Part shown: piece by piece, positions 1-12,100 of the stretch | Position numbering within the stretch: the stretch's first letter is position 1 | Layout of the letters: the number at the start of each line of letters is the position of its first letter | From: Ophiura sarsii | Taxonomy: Eukaryota; Echinodermata; Ophiuroidea; Amphilepidida; Ophiuridae | DNA length: 64,000 nucleotides | Direction: 5' to 3' | Assembly: GCA_035610835.1 (NCBI GenBank) | Contig: CM069453.1 | Span: 70,558,682 to 70,622,681, forward strand | Translations under genes and position numbers: made by a program | Notes under the pieces: generated by a model | The model's input: only the letters and a program-made list of their open reading frames with translations | Told to the model about the DNA's origin: nothing | Database searches by the model: none

Positions 1-76
1 CCTCTTAATACTGGTTTTTTTTTCTTCTTTTCAATCCATGATATTAATATTAGTATTCAAATATTTTCAAAAAGGG

Positions 77-1005
77 AAGTTTGGAAAATGATGACACTGA
101 AAGCTGTTCGATCGGGAAGCTGAAACAATACCTTTCTTACATAAAAGTATTATTTGATGCAGAATTTGCCCTGGTTATCACTACACAGCAAGTCAAGTGA
201 CCTTTTCGTTCATCATGTTCATGAAAGTGGGATTACCAGATAAAAAACTTAGTATTACATCAGGATTTGATTTCATCGCAAAAACTGCATATCTCAATTT
301 TATTTGTGAAAATGAATTAACCATTGTATTTAAATTGACAAAGAGTTATCAAAACTCTTTCATTTATTGATTCAGTTTGGAGAGAAGACAGACTACTATA
401 ACTATTCATTATTCGTATCTTTTTATTGAAAACAAATTAGCACTGTATTAATGCTGAAAAGATTGTAATGTTATCAAAGCACGGCCATGTTTTTTTCACT
501 GTATTTGAGTCGGAAGTGAAGGTAAATTTTGTGAAGATAATGAACAACTGTTGCATAAAATACGATAACTAAAGCCTGGTATGGAATAGTATATTACGTT
601 TATGATACAGGGTAGCTAAACTTTGAATTAATGTATTAATTGACATGATTAATATCAACCCGGGAATTGTTTTGATTAACACTTACCACGCGGCAGTCGT
701 CTGCAGACGACAGTTCCAAAATTTCACAAAATGTTGAAAAAATGTCAAAATTATTGAATATCATCACTATATTTGGAATCACTATGAGAAATGCTTCAAC
801 ATATTAGTACAGACATGCCAAGTATTTGTTCAGTAATCCTTGAGATAGACTTTGAGAGTTGGGCAAGGGTTTCTGAAAAATTTGTTTTGAATAATTAGTA
901 AATATAATAGCAGCGTGGAAAGTGTTAATCCTTTATGAAAGGGTTACACCTTTTAATATGTACATCTGTTGTTGTTAATGTAGATTATCACCACAAACAA
1001 GCACG
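77..1005 (+). repeat. Dispersed repeat family B, copy 1
   Basis: This stretch is a diverged direct copy of 1665-2755. Matching blocks in the same order include 77-130 with 1667-1720, 416-490 with 2455-2530, 554-580 with 2596-2622, and about 930-1000 with 2700-2750. It holds a single occurrence of the motif (161-178) that has become a 16-copy tandem array in copy 2. A MITE (680-924) is inserted in it. No coding capacity is seen. Confidence 0.7.
680..924. mobile_element. TTAA-flanked MITE in family B copy 1
   Basis: The 245-bp element is bounded by TTAA at 676-679 and 925-928. Its terminal inverted repeats begin CACTTACCACGC on the left and, read inward from the right, CACTTTCCACGC. The paralogous position in family B copy 2 (about 2690-2700) lacks it, which supports a true insertion. 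TTAA duplication is typical of the piggyBac and Kolobok superfamilies. It has no transposase and must be non-autonomous. Confidence 0.75.
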
Positions 1006-1664
1006 CGTGATCGTTTTAGTTCGTTCAGAAACATTTAGACACACATGTTATCAGTTTAGCTGATCAATAGAAGTGTGATATGATATTAAAGGTTAATGTC
1101 AATTTCGTACCAACTGTAAAGTGTACTGTATTAATAGAAAAGGTGTGATGTTATACATAGACTTAACGTGTTATATAATTCTCAAATAGGTGTGTATAAA
1201 GTTGAAATTAAAATATATTTAATTGTACGTCTGCGAGTGTCTGATATATGGATAAACCCAAAGCATACGTATTTCTGTTTCATTGTTTACGTTCGGAATT
1301 AATCTAATAATGAATAAAAATTAATACTAATATTTCGAATAAAAAGGCAAAGCTAACTTAACTTGCCATCATCACGCATGCACGGAATACATTTATTTAT
1401 ATACATTGATTTGTACTTTTTAGCGTTAGTATCTGTCCTGTCAATAGTGGTAATCATTAATGCCATTGCATTAAGTGATACCTGTACATTGCTTTACTTT
1501 GTGGTCTACTCGTATTGTGTTTTGCATTTTTAAATTGCAAATTGGTGAGAAAAACATTTGGAACGCAATCAATTTTCTTTGAAAACGTTTAAAAATAGTT
1601 TATTTGTTTGAAAATGTATTCTATTTTTATCAATTTATGATTATTAATAAAATATATTAAAAAT
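1006..1664. other. AT-rich spacer, no gene seen
   Basis: No credible open frame, RNA gene or strong repeat was recognised between the two family B copies. Confidence 0.5.
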
Positions 1665-2755
1665 AAAGTTTGGAAATAATGACACTGGAAAGTTATTCGA
1701 CGGGAAGCTGAAACAATCTTAAGTACATTTATTCTTTTTACGCAGAATCTGCCAATCTGCGGACATATGGACACAAGGTATAAGAATCTACCCTGGTTCT
1801 TGTGACATATGGGCACAAGGTATAATAATCTGCCCTGGTTCTTGTGACATACGGACACAAGGTTTAAGAATCTGCCCTGGTTCTTGTGACATATGGACAC
1901 AATAATGTATAAGAATCTGCACTGGTTCTTATGACATATGGACACAATAATGTATAAGAATCTGCCCTTGTTCTTGTGACATATGGACACAAGTTATAAG
2001 AATCTACCCTGGTTCTTGTGACATATGGACACAAGGTATAAGAATCTACCCTGGTTCTTGTGACATATGGACACAAGGTAAAAGAATCGGCACTGGTTCT
2101 TGTGACATACGGACACAAGGTTTAAGAATCTTCCCTGGTTCTTGTGACATATGGACACAAGGTTTAAGAATCTGCCCTGGTTCTTGTGACATATGGACAC
2201 TAAGAATCTGCACTGGTTCTTGTGACATATGGACACCAGGTATAAGAATCTGCACTGGTTCTTGTGACATATGGACACAAGTAATTAGAATCTGCCCCGG
2301 TTCTTGTGACATATGGACACAAGGTATAAGAATCTGCCCTGGTTCTTGTGACATATGGACACAAGGTATACATAAGAATCTGCCCTGGTTCTTGTGACAT
2401 ATGGATACAAGGTTTAAGAATCTGCCCCGGTTCGACCAGCAAGACTAACTAATCATATATTTTTACTGAAAGCAAATTAATACTGCATTTGTGCTGAATA
2501 GAGTGTAATGTCATCAAAACACGGCCATGTTGTTATTATTGCATTTTGAGTCGGACGGAAGCCAAACTAAACGATTTGAAAATGTGAACAACTGTTGCAT
2601 AAATTACAATAACTATAAAGCATTGGCAGGCATATGAATACGTTTCTTAATCATGTTAATACCGGCTAATAATCACCGATAATTGTTTGAACTAATGGTT
2701 GATGAAAGGTTTGCATTTTTATATGAACATCAGTTGTTAAATTATCACAAAATAT
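1665..2755 (+). repeat. Dispersed repeat family B, copy 2
   Basis: Second direct copy of the family B repeat, interrupted internally by the 42-bp tandem array. The flanks of the array match continuous sequence in copy 1. It therefore preserves what looks like the empty site of the MITE found at 680-924. Confidence 0.7.
1750..2437 (+). repeat. 42-bp minisatellite, about 16 units
   Basis: Tandem units begin GGTATAAGAATCTGCC and contain TTCTTGTGACATATGGACAC. Most are 42 bp, with small deletions in some units (for example near 2195-2215). Because 42 is divisible by three, several long open frames appear on the minus strand. Their repetitive peptides and the lack of flanking coding signal argue they are not genes. 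Confidence 0.95.
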
Positions 2756-3032
2756 GGGCGTGGTGGGCGTTGACGTTTGATTCATTGTTCAAAAATAATA
2801 ATAATTAAACACATCAGATTAACTTTTACGCTTAAAACCTGTTGTTATACGGGCCCGATTTTTGTCATCTTCAAATTTTCCTCTTTTGGTGTGATGTGTC
2901 TCGATGAGAGTGTCGTACCTTTAGATTTAGAGTATACATGCATTTCTTATAGGCTCTAAAAGTACCCTTTAAGAATTGTTCGCCGGATTACTAGTCCAGA
3001 GGGCGGTGTTTCATTGCCTGTCTAGCTGTTTG
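2756..3032. other. No feature recognised
   Basis: A short open frame (2777-2959) has no recognisable similarity, and nothing supports it as a gene. Confidence 0.4.
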
Positions 3033-3036
3033 TTAA

Positions 3037-3441
3037 AGGAGGTGTCTCGCAAGCATAACAGTGTGCATTATATGTTAAACAAATAACTATCGAGCCCAAC
3101 TTTTGTAATTAAATGAAAAAAAAACACCACACTTATGACAAAAACAAATAAAAACCGCAATCTCTCAACATGCATTTTTAAGATTCGCGGCGATCAAAAG
3201 TCCCAGCGTCGATGATGTCATAGTTATACAATGCACATGCGCAAATTTGAGCACCGATACCCTTGACGTCATCGACACCGGGACTTTTGATCGCCGCGAA
3301 TTTTGAAAAATGCAAGTTCGAGTGATGGCAGTTTTTATTCATTTTTGTGACTATTTTTCTGTTTGTTCTATATAATTACGTAATTTCGGCTCGATAACTA
3401 TTTTTCTAACAAATAATGGTAAATGTTGTGCTTACCCTTCC
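3037..3441. mobile_element. TTAA foldback MITE a of a three-element train
   Basis: Long inverted arms pair about 3037-3220 with 3264-3441. The best stretch is at 3184-3220 and 3264-3301, around the shared core GGCGATCAAAAGTCCC. The left flank is TTAA (3033-3036), followed by AGGAG. The right flank is TCAA (3442-3445), a probable one-base decay of TTAA. The TTAAAGGRR start resembles the T2/Kolobok-type MITEs described in Xenopus (established knowledge); assignment here is inference. Confidence 0.75.
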
Positions 3442-3445
3442 TCAA

Positions 3446-3874
3446 GGAAGTCAATTTTTGAATTTTGTGAGTGCTGTAATTATTGAACTATGACTCAAAT
3501 GTATACAAAAGTATACATTTCTGGAAAGGAAATAGGTCAGAGAATCTAAATTGTCCGTCAATTTTGACCAAAAATCACAAAATATCACTTTTTTGACCCA
3601 TAAAAGTTCAAAAAAGCTAACAAAAATAATTTTGATTAAAAAATTCCCAAATTGCTAGATTATGATAGAAAGACACTAACATAGGGACGATTTTTTTTTA
3701 AAACCTGATTTAAATTTTTTGAAATAATGACAAACATTTTTGGTCAAAATTGACGCAAAATTTGGATTCTCTGATACAATTCCTTTCCAAAAATGTGTAC
3801 TTTTATATGCATTTGATTAATAGTTTAATAGTTACAGCACTGACAAAATTCAAAAAATCAAGTCAAAAACTTCC
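3446..3874. mobile_element. TTAA foldback MITE b
   Basis: Inverted arms run about 3446-3580 and 3730-3874, both starting GGAAGT and sharing GAATTTTGT and AGTGCTGTAA. The left flank is TCAA 3442-3445, shared with element a. The right flank is TTAA 3875-3878, shared with element c. No coding capacity. Confidence 0.75.
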
Positions 3875-3878
3875 TTAA

Positions 3879-4223
3879 AGGTAGATGTTCCGATTTTCAA
3901 CTTGAAGTTTTCTATTCTACATAAAAGGTCATCCTTAAAAAAGTCGTGTTCCAAAGTTTGAGTTGCATAGCTCTAATGGTTCTTATTTTAGACGCACAAG
4001 ATGCTGTGAACTGTACCCATTGAGTAGTACACAAACTATATCGGTGGTTACCACCATTCGCGGTAATTCGACGTTATTTCATCGATTTCTCCGTAATTAT
4101 ACCGATTTAGGCCGTCAAATTTCAGTATGATGATGAGAAAAATACGAGCTTTCATATGATATGAAAATCTCCGTATGTTTGAAATAATTCTGTGTTACGA
4201 AAATGTGATCGGGTCATCTACCT
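3879..4223. mobile_element. TTAA foldback MITE c
   Basis: The terminal inverted repeats are AGGTAGATG at 3879 and CATCTACCT ending at 4223, with weaker pairing further in. It is flanked by TTAA at 3875-3878 and 4224-4227. No coding capacity. Confidence 0.75.
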
Positions 4224-4409
4224 TTAAGTCCCCCTTAACTCAGGAATGTCGTAGCGAAAAGAGTACATATAAGATTTAAATTCTAACTATTACAGTAGCA
4301 GTAAATCCTGGACCTATTTTTTTTCTTCATTTTGTGGACCCTTTTTACTTGTTAAGGTTAATAATTTAGAATAGAATTAGTTGTTTTAATAGTATCGTAT
4401 ATTGTATAT

Positions 4410-5000
4410 ACCATATTACGAGGGCGGATCAAAAAGTGTCGTCACTTGGCTCGTGTTTCTGAAGTTGTCCATACAATTTCAAACACTATAATCACATTCC
4501 CTTGAAGAAGCTCCCTTGACGCCACTTCTCGGAGCATGGGCGGTACTTTAAAGTAGGGATTGTCTCAAAGAAGATTTCATGTGTAGTCCGGCATGCTAAG
4601 CACCACTACTGTGCCAACTGGAATTTCCCCAAAACACACAGTGCAAAACATGTGTTAAAGTTATTAACAGCTGGAGATCGTCGCACTTCCACCTTCATAA
4701 TATATGGTACAGATAGGCATCTTGGTCACAGATATGAAAAGAAGTTGAATCCCAACTAAAATGTGTTATTCAGAAAATAAAGGGTCTTTAAGAAAAACAA
4801 GAGGGGACTGAAATGAAGTCACATCAATTGTACCACTTGCAGCAGGATTTTCTTAAAGACCCCCTCGTTTTAACAATATTATAATGCCTTTCATTGCAAT
4901 GTAATGTCAATGGGAACCAGTAGACACTGGTGACAGGAATCAGTGGTCATGTGATGAAAGTGAAGCATGCTGGTGTTACTTCTCAGAAGAAAAAAACAGT
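4410..5000 (+). repeat. Dispersed repeat family C, copy 1 (possible mariner-type end)
   Basis: The left edge reads TACGAGGGCGGATCAAAAAG (near 4408-4427), a form common at mariner-type termini. Sequence from about 4560 to 5000 matches the reverse complement of 45310-45800. A 39-bp segment near 4912-4950 is absent from the other copy. No transposase frame was recognised, so the superfamily is uncertain. Confidence 0.5.
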
Positions 5001-5067
5001 TGCAATAATGTACGTGTGCATGAATCAAAGGTATTGAATTAAGTGTAATAAAATTGTTATCATTTTA

Positions 5068-5267
5068 GTGCCATTCTGACATCGCATGTGCCATTCTGAC
5101 ATCGCATGTACCATTCTGACATCGCATGTGCCATTCTGACATCGCATGTACCATTCTGACATCGCATGTGCCATTCTGACATCGCATGTGCCATTCTGAC
5201 ATCGCATGTGCCATTCTGACATCGCATGTACCATTCTGACATCGCATGTGCCATTCTGACATCGCAT
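5068..5267 (+). repeat. 20-bp tandem array, 10 units
   Basis: There are ten perfectly phased 20-bp units, GTGCCATTCTGACATCGCAT, varying mainly at the third base (G or A). Three units make 60 bp, so every minus-strand frame stays open. These frames are artefacts of the repeat. Confidence 0.97.
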
Positions 5268-5690
5268 GTGCTTATAATTCTCTCGCAGCTGTAACTCAAG
5301 AAGTTCAATATGTAGTTATTATTAAATTATGAAGTTTTGAATATTCCCACCCACGTCACGCGGTGGTAGTAGTGAACAGATCACTTCATAGCAAATATAC
5401 ATAATAAGAATTATAGGGAAAACAATACTGTCTGAACATTGAAGTGACGGTCAGGTGTTAGCTGGCGTTTAGGTGTGACGCAGCTTCTGTCACGTATTAT
5501 TTTTAAGAATTTAATGTTGTGTATTTCCCCTGACGCCAAAATTCACCAGAAAGTATTACACTGTAAGCATGCGTGGCCGCAAAACGCCTAATGAAGGGGT
5601 CTTTTGGAGAAGGGGTGTGTAACTTGTGTAAGGGATCTATAATCGAAAAAATGCACTCTTTTCAAAACCCAATCGATTTTGTACTCGTTT

Positions 5691-5739
<49 letters not shown>

Positions 5740-6290
5740 ACCACCACCACCACCACCAAATAGGAGGCCCATTCCGTGAAGATGAAATACATTTTACAGC
5801 TGTTGGAAATCCACGTGTGTCTATACGTGTTTAAATACGAGTATGTAAAGTGTGACCAGGTGTAAATACATCCTTTATGCAGCTGTCAAAACAATGACAC
5901 GCTTGATTTAATGTTTAATTCAGGTAACAGAATTTGTAATATTGTAAATATTAAGTAAGTTGTAACAAATATGAGATGCCGAGAAAATACCTCACAATGC
6001 TAGCTAGCTTTCGAGTGCATTATTTGGTTATTTAAAAGTCCAATTTACATTCTGATTTCCAAAGAAACCTTACAAGGGGTTTACTTTGACTAAAAGGTTT
6101 CTCCTTTCTTTGTCTCATCCATTGTGTTTTACTACCCGGGGTAAGCATTCCATTCCCTATTTAGTATGGTATATAGACAACAGAAAAGGCCCACTCCGTT
6201 CAAGTCTATTTATTATGCTCTATTTTCAAAATACAATGACATTGATGCATATCTCTGGCCATAAAAATAGGATTTTTTTGGTTTCATATC
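5268..6290. other. Spacer with a C46 tract
   Basis: No gene seen. Positions 5694-5739 are an uninterrupted run of 46 C, followed by a short CCA microsatellite to 5759. Confidence 0.6.
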
Positions 6291-6294
6291 TTAA

Positions 6295-6602
6295 AGGAAA
6301 GCGGTCATGGTGAGGAAAAGAACCGCTGACGGCGATTGTTGGTCCAGCTAAACCTTAGATAATAACTAATACATCACTTATATCACACGATAGAAAATGC
6401 GTTCAATCAAATGAAGGATGGTTGATTGAGCGCGCCGTTCACACTGGGTTAAGAGATTGTTGTAGAGTCACACACAATACCGCTTGCATGTAAACATACG
6501 TAGAACAATTACAGACTGCGCCAATGTCCAACTTGTTTAGATTCAAATAGTCGCCGCGCGCTGTTCAATTTTCGTTAGAATCCTCACCATGACCGCTTCC
6601 CT
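6295..6602. mobile_element. TTAA MITE with 22-bp terminal inverted repeats
   Basis: TTAA lies at 6291-6294 and 6603-6606. The termini are AGGAAAGCGGTCATGGTGAGG on the left and, inward from the right, AGGGAAGCGGTCATGGTGAGG, differing at one base. Both ends fit TTAAAGGRR, the terminal consensus of T2-type (Kolobok-related) MITEs. It is 308 bp and non-coding. Confidence 0.85.
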
Positions 6603-6606
6603 TTAA

Positions 6607-7639
6607 GACAATGATTTCTTTCGGGTTGACAATCTTTTCACGTTCAAATTATCAATTAGGTTCGGGTGAAGATTTCCAACTTTTTATTTGTCTTATTCAT
6701 CTCATTCGGGGTAAAACACAATGAAACACAAGAGAACCCACAATCATCAAGGTCATGGGATCGGAAAAGAAAAACTGCAATCTTCTGAAAACTTGGCAAT
6801 GTATAAGGTTTTCGTGTATTGTTGTCCTTTAGTTTGTAAGAAAAGGGTAATATTTCTATATGCGTCATGTATCTATTGTATGTCGCTCGGTCATAAAGGT
6901 CTAAATGTGTTTAATAACTACGTGTCTAACGGTAAAAGCGTTGTTGCTGATTTGCAATTGTAACCAAATTGCAAGCAATCGTATTAACCTTTGTGTAGAA
7001 ATCACGACCTCCTCAGAGATTACAGTTTTAAAATACAGTCATACAATAGAACTAAAATGACCTTTAATTCATTCCGTATCATTGTCGGGAGTCGGGAAAA
7101 GGTTTTAAGGTCTAACTAACGACTAGGGTATACATTATATATGAAGTCTCGGCAATGATTGAACTAGAGCCTTATTGCGCTTAAACATGAATATTAAGCA
7201 AATTCTCTGATAAACAGGAGTAGTGTGTCACAACAAATGTACAACGTTACATGGTATCTTGATGACAACAAATGTACAACGTTACATGGTACATGTATCT
7301 TGATGACAATAACTGTCTTGATTTGACCTTCCATAATACATGCGCGTCATAATTTTATTAGTTGCTGTCATATTTTGTTTTAGTTTTTCATTATCTACAA
7401 AAAATATTTCTCGCCAATTTTGAACTGATTAAACTATAGTTCTCCGTTGGGATTCATGTAATCTTTAATGAAATGCATCTCTATTATTTTTGCACTTACT
7501 ATTGATTCATGAAAGCAAGGTATTAGTCACAACCCTTGATTGAAAAATTCTTCGTAGCATCTACCCGACAAAATGAATGCTTAACAAAATGGATAAGAAA
7601 ATCATGTTATATCTGTAATTCAATATACATTTTCTTTAC
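6607..7639. other. Spacer with one local duplication
   Basis: No gene recognised. About 35 bp beginning ACAACAAATGTACAACG at 7230 is duplicated immediately downstream at 7265. Confidence 0.5.
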
Positions 7640-8130
7640 AATTGAAAAGAGTATTGTATTCTTTGGATATCTTTTGGATGCAAATCTCTACTCTTAAAAA
7701 GGGCTTTTAGCGTTAAGAAATTTATTCCACTTTCGCCAAATTCAAAGAGTCAATAGCCGAACTGATATTTACAATTTCATAGTATTTTAAACAATTCGCC
7801 GACGGCTTAGACGACCATAAAGTAGAAATGTTTGGGGTGTTCAGTTTAAAATGGAATTTTGCTAATCATTATATGTGTATCTATAACTACAATACTTATA
7901 ATAGTTTTATGCTCTCAACTAAGGTATCAAAATGACGTGACAATTTGATGGTCAGTGAGTTTTTATAAACACGATAACCTTTTTTCCTTCAATTTGAACT
8001 AATTTCAAAAGATCGTACTCGTCACCACGAAATCTCGCGAGATTTACGCTGCGGGATTAATATTGAAGCCTTAAAATGTCGTTTTACAAATTGCCATGTA
8101 TGCACGTGTAGGCTCTCTTTCACGGCTGTT
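7640..8130 (+). repeat. Dispersed repeat family E, copy 1
   Basis: It shares ordered blocks with 12605-12850 (CAAATCTCTACT, TTAGC.TTAAGAAA, AAAGAGTCAAT, CGACGGC) and with 14340-14700 (GATGGTCAGTG, ACGAAATCTC, GAAGCCTT). Diverged and non-coding. Confidence 0.6.
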
Positions 8131-8653
8131 TGACTGTCCGATTTATAATTAAAATTATGGAATAACAAAAAATAACACAGTGGCCCAGTTATGGTTTGAC
8201 CTGATTTAGGTAGCGCTAATGAATACGAGTATGCGGTGAAAATTTCACGAAATTTTTAAATTATCGGCATTTTCTACTTTACACACATTTTACATGTAAC
8301 TCTACGGGAAATGTGGCCGATGAGGGCGCTATTATAGTAAATAATAATATGCAAAGCACTATTTCTCAGAAATGGACCAACAAAATGTTCTGGAAATGTC
8401 TACAAAAGATGACCACTATATTCAGGTACTTGAATAAGTTAAAACCAGAACCGGGCCAGCAAGTTACGGTGTTCTCAGAATAAAACGGACAAATTATGTG
8501 GGATCAAACAGCCGTGCTTTTGTTTATTGTAGTCAGTATTGAAGTCTATATTCCAGCTGACTATTACATATCATGAAGGGAAATTTTCAGCGAAATCGAA
8601 GATATGGACAAGCATTAAATGTATAGAAAGGTTAAACATACATATTATATATT
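8131..8653. other. No feature recognised
   Basis: AT-rich sequence without credible frames or repeats. Confidence 0.4.
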
Positions 8654-9027
8654 ATATACGTCATTCATATATTCTTGTCCATTGATTGGTTAACAGTGGG
8701 TCACATGATCAAAAATAAACACGCTATTTTGCCAAAAGTACTATTTACGGCTCCCAAAAGTACTATTTACGGCTCCCAAAAGTACTATTTACGGTTCCCA
8801 AGAAGACTATTTACGGCGCACCTGTGCGTCGGTAGTTTCACGCGGCGTCGTACTTCGCGTGACGCGAGAGGGAGCACGATTTGCATCCCGGGCGCAGCGT
8901 GACGATCGTTTGATGCACTGCCTTTGAATTGAACTTTTGAAACTTTTTAACCGATGAAGATTGGAACTTACCGGATGATTTTTGAATTTGAATTTGATGG
9001 AACTAGAAATATATGAATGACGTATAT
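8654..9027. mobile_element. MITE-like inverted-repeat element
   Basis: The ends pair over about 20 bp: ATATACGTCATTCATATATT at 8654 and its complement ending at 9027. It contains four 22-bp tandem units (8732-8817) and a GC-rich stretch. No transposase. Confidence 0.6.
8732..8817 (+). repeat. 22-bp tandem repeat, four units
   Basis: Units read CCAAAAGTACTATTTACGGC plus TC, the last one diverged. The array lies inside the inverted-repeat element 8654-9027. Confidence 0.9.
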
Positions 9028-9030
9028 AAA

Positions 9031-9164
9031 ACAAATATATACTGCCTTTATTCGAGTCTCTGGATTAAAACTATGGTCACTGCGCCCCTCAGCAAAATAG
9101 CACTATTACAGTCACCTCGGGTCCATAGTTTTAACCAGAGTCTCTCATGGCAGTATATATTTGT
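9031..9164. mobile_element. Short hairpin MITE
   Basis: A 134-bp element with arms 9031-9076 and 9122-9164 that pair almost throughout. The outer ends are ACAAATATATACTGCC and its complement. It abuts the preceding inverted-repeat element. Confidence 0.75.
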
Positions 9165-12100
9165 ATACTATTGTCCATAATAAGGTTAAAATAGACACAT
9201 AAAATCCGCATAGTGTTTGTTGCGTATCAAGGAGAAAATAGGGTTAGATAAGATATATCTTAATTATTGGCTGTTTTCTCCGGCTGCTTTCTTGCCAATT
9301 ATAGCGTCGCAATATGAAATGGCGTCATAGGCCAACAGGGTGTTACAATATGATGATTTATACTATCTGCTTTTACTCATTTTCGGTTTATCCTTGGTGT
9401 AAGCACAAAATCCTCTATTGGCGGATTAAAATATCATTAAACGAATATACAGCTTCAATCCATAATGGGGTCTTTACACTAGTCTAACTTATAAATGTCG
9501 TACACCAAGGATATACCTGATTTTCATAACACATTGTTATTGTTATTCATAATTCCTAGCATTGCCTTAGATCTTATATTCGATGCAGCAGTTGTTCATA
9601 GTTTCATATCATTTTAACATTGCGTCAAATTCAAATGCAGTAAAATAAATGACCTTTTATTATATCGCCTTCTCTACAATGTAGACGTAATAGACGACGT
9701 AGTATAGGCCTACTTGTTTTCAAGAAATATTGACTCTGCTCCAAGTATAGTTAAAATGGTTTTGAATAGAATATATGAATAGATAATATACACGTTTGAA
9801 TTGACAATCTTAATGTTAAATCATTAATTATCTGGAAAGCTAACTTAAATGTGAACTAGGTCGATTGCCTTCTTTCACGTGTCTCAAAAACCAGGACTAA
9901 CCAGGACTACTATAACCAGGACTAACCAGGACTAACCCTGCATAACAATATCTACAAATGAAACAAATAATTATTGTTTCAGCTTCAATTTCCGCGTACC
10001 ATTTTCTAAGAATATTTTCATAATAATGTCATAATTCGGGGGGGGGGGGAGGGGGGATACAATAAATAACATTTAAACAGACAAATTATATTTATATATT
10101 CTTAACATTTTCCTAACAAATTATATCAAACGGTTCAGACATATAATTCACTAGTAAAAAAGTAAAGCAAAACAAAACGCGGCACACGTATCCTATTTGA
10201 CCCGAGGAATCTGAGGTACATGTATACACCGGTTTACTTTGAAAATGAGGCTTTACTTAAAAGTGTCTGTTATTGATAAGCAGAAACAATACACATTTAT
10301 GACAACATGTGATAGTAGAATTGAAGAAGTTGTATGCGTGTTTAGTTCAACAACATTAGCCGTATATATATAGTTTCCTGACATTTTACTTAATGATATC
10401 GATAGCCGCTGACCTACATAATCAGCAAAGTATTCTTTTTTATGACTTATTGTAGCTATCAGAATAATTTGAGACCATTTTAATTAAAATCAGAGCATTT
10501 TGAGAATTTGATCCCTATTCAAAGAAATTGAGAAAAATATTGACCGTTGACCCGTTTTGCCACATATATCTCGGAAACTAAACATCGAGGGGATATACAA
10601 CCGTTGACTGTTTTGCCCTATATGATCTCAGAAACAATTTGATATCACTACATCATAATCTAAGCGTTTATTGTGCATTTTGACCCCCATATGTGTCCAT
10701 TGCTTAAGCTGCACAATTGAAAAGTCTAGCTAGCAAGTAAAACTATTTTTGTAAGTAGAAGTTAAGGAATAAGTTGTGTACCACTCTAACTTTGCCACTA
10801 CACATGCACATGGAAGCTAAATGTCAAACCCATCCCCAGGAACCCATCCCCAGGAACCCATCCCCACTCAGAGAAACAATTGCCCATGTATGCAGCACTT
10901 TATTTGTTCTCAAAGTTATTAGTGAGTCAACAATAAAACTGTACTCAACTTTGGGATTTTACTTTTAAAAGTCAGCACACTCAAATTATTATTTTGGCAG
11001 AGATGCTGTTTCATAAGCTTTCAAAAGAATTTTAGTTGGTGGTTAAAATTGGTTGAGGAAAACATGTTTTATGCCCATTTAAATAAAAGTAATCATTTGA
11101 AAAACCGAACAAGATATGTGATATTTCTCTAACAAGCTCTTTTGAATTTCACTATTGAATAATGGCGCACACTCTAATCCGATCATCACAAAAGCCTTAT
11201 TTTATCTTTGCTCTGCTGAAATAACGACATTGTTTTTGTCATTATTTTGAATTAAATGTATGAAAATTATATCTGAGCAAGTTTGTTTTCTCTTAGTGAA
11301 TATCTATTGCGTCTCATGCATGTTGCCACTTAATCTTAAATATCATGCGTCATTGAGTAAAATACTCAGTATTTTGTTCGGTTTCAAAATGCATTAACTT
11401 TACCAAAATAGTCATAACTGGATACCGGTACCATGAGCTGTTATGATTCTTTTTGCAGATGACGGTCAAATAAATGCAGCTATAGATTAAAGCATTGGTT
11501 GCCCATATTTTGGTAAGAAATAGCTAAATTGTTTTTGAGTACACTTTTTTTTACTCACCTTAGTACGTATTTTGCATTAAAATACATCTGATAGCAGCAT
11601 GCAATATTTTGTTAAAGACTCCACGTTTATATTAAAAGTAAAGCTTAGAAAGGGCATTATCCTGTCTTTAAATAATGCAGACAAATAATATATATTTATG
11701 ATTCCAAAATATCAAACCAATTGACAGTTTATGGAAAGCTTTCGTGGTGTGTGGGCAAGATTGAACGTCATCGTATACTGCTAAAACACTTTGAATACAT
11801 TATGGTGAGATTTATAAATAGCCAAATAAAAGTAAATGATACTCATTTTGATTAATTGATTTATTTATATCGTTTATTTATCCCGGTTATTTGTATCCTT
11901 ATGGCAATGTTACTAGCATTTACTTCTGTATATAAACCGTCAGCCGAACTATTTACTTCTGTATACACCATCAGCTCATCAAGATCATGTTACAACAAAA
12001 ATATCGTGCATTTAGACGACGGGAAAACCTGTTGTATACGTGTCCGACCAACCCATTTTGTCAAATTTTCAAGAAAATGGGGAAATGTTGCTTGCTTTTT

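Noticed and set aside
1589..2442. Several minus-strand frames encoding CHKNQGRF-like repeats
   Set aside because: They are translations of the 42-bp minisatellite, whose length keeps all copies in frame.
4560..4760. Mariner transposase remnant in family C
   Set aside because: A partly open frame exists, but no catalytic or DNA-binding motif could be identified. Only the terminus resembles mariner.
5025..5308. Overlapping frames with MRCQNGT-like repeats
   Set aside because: Produced by the 20-bp array, which stays open in all frames.
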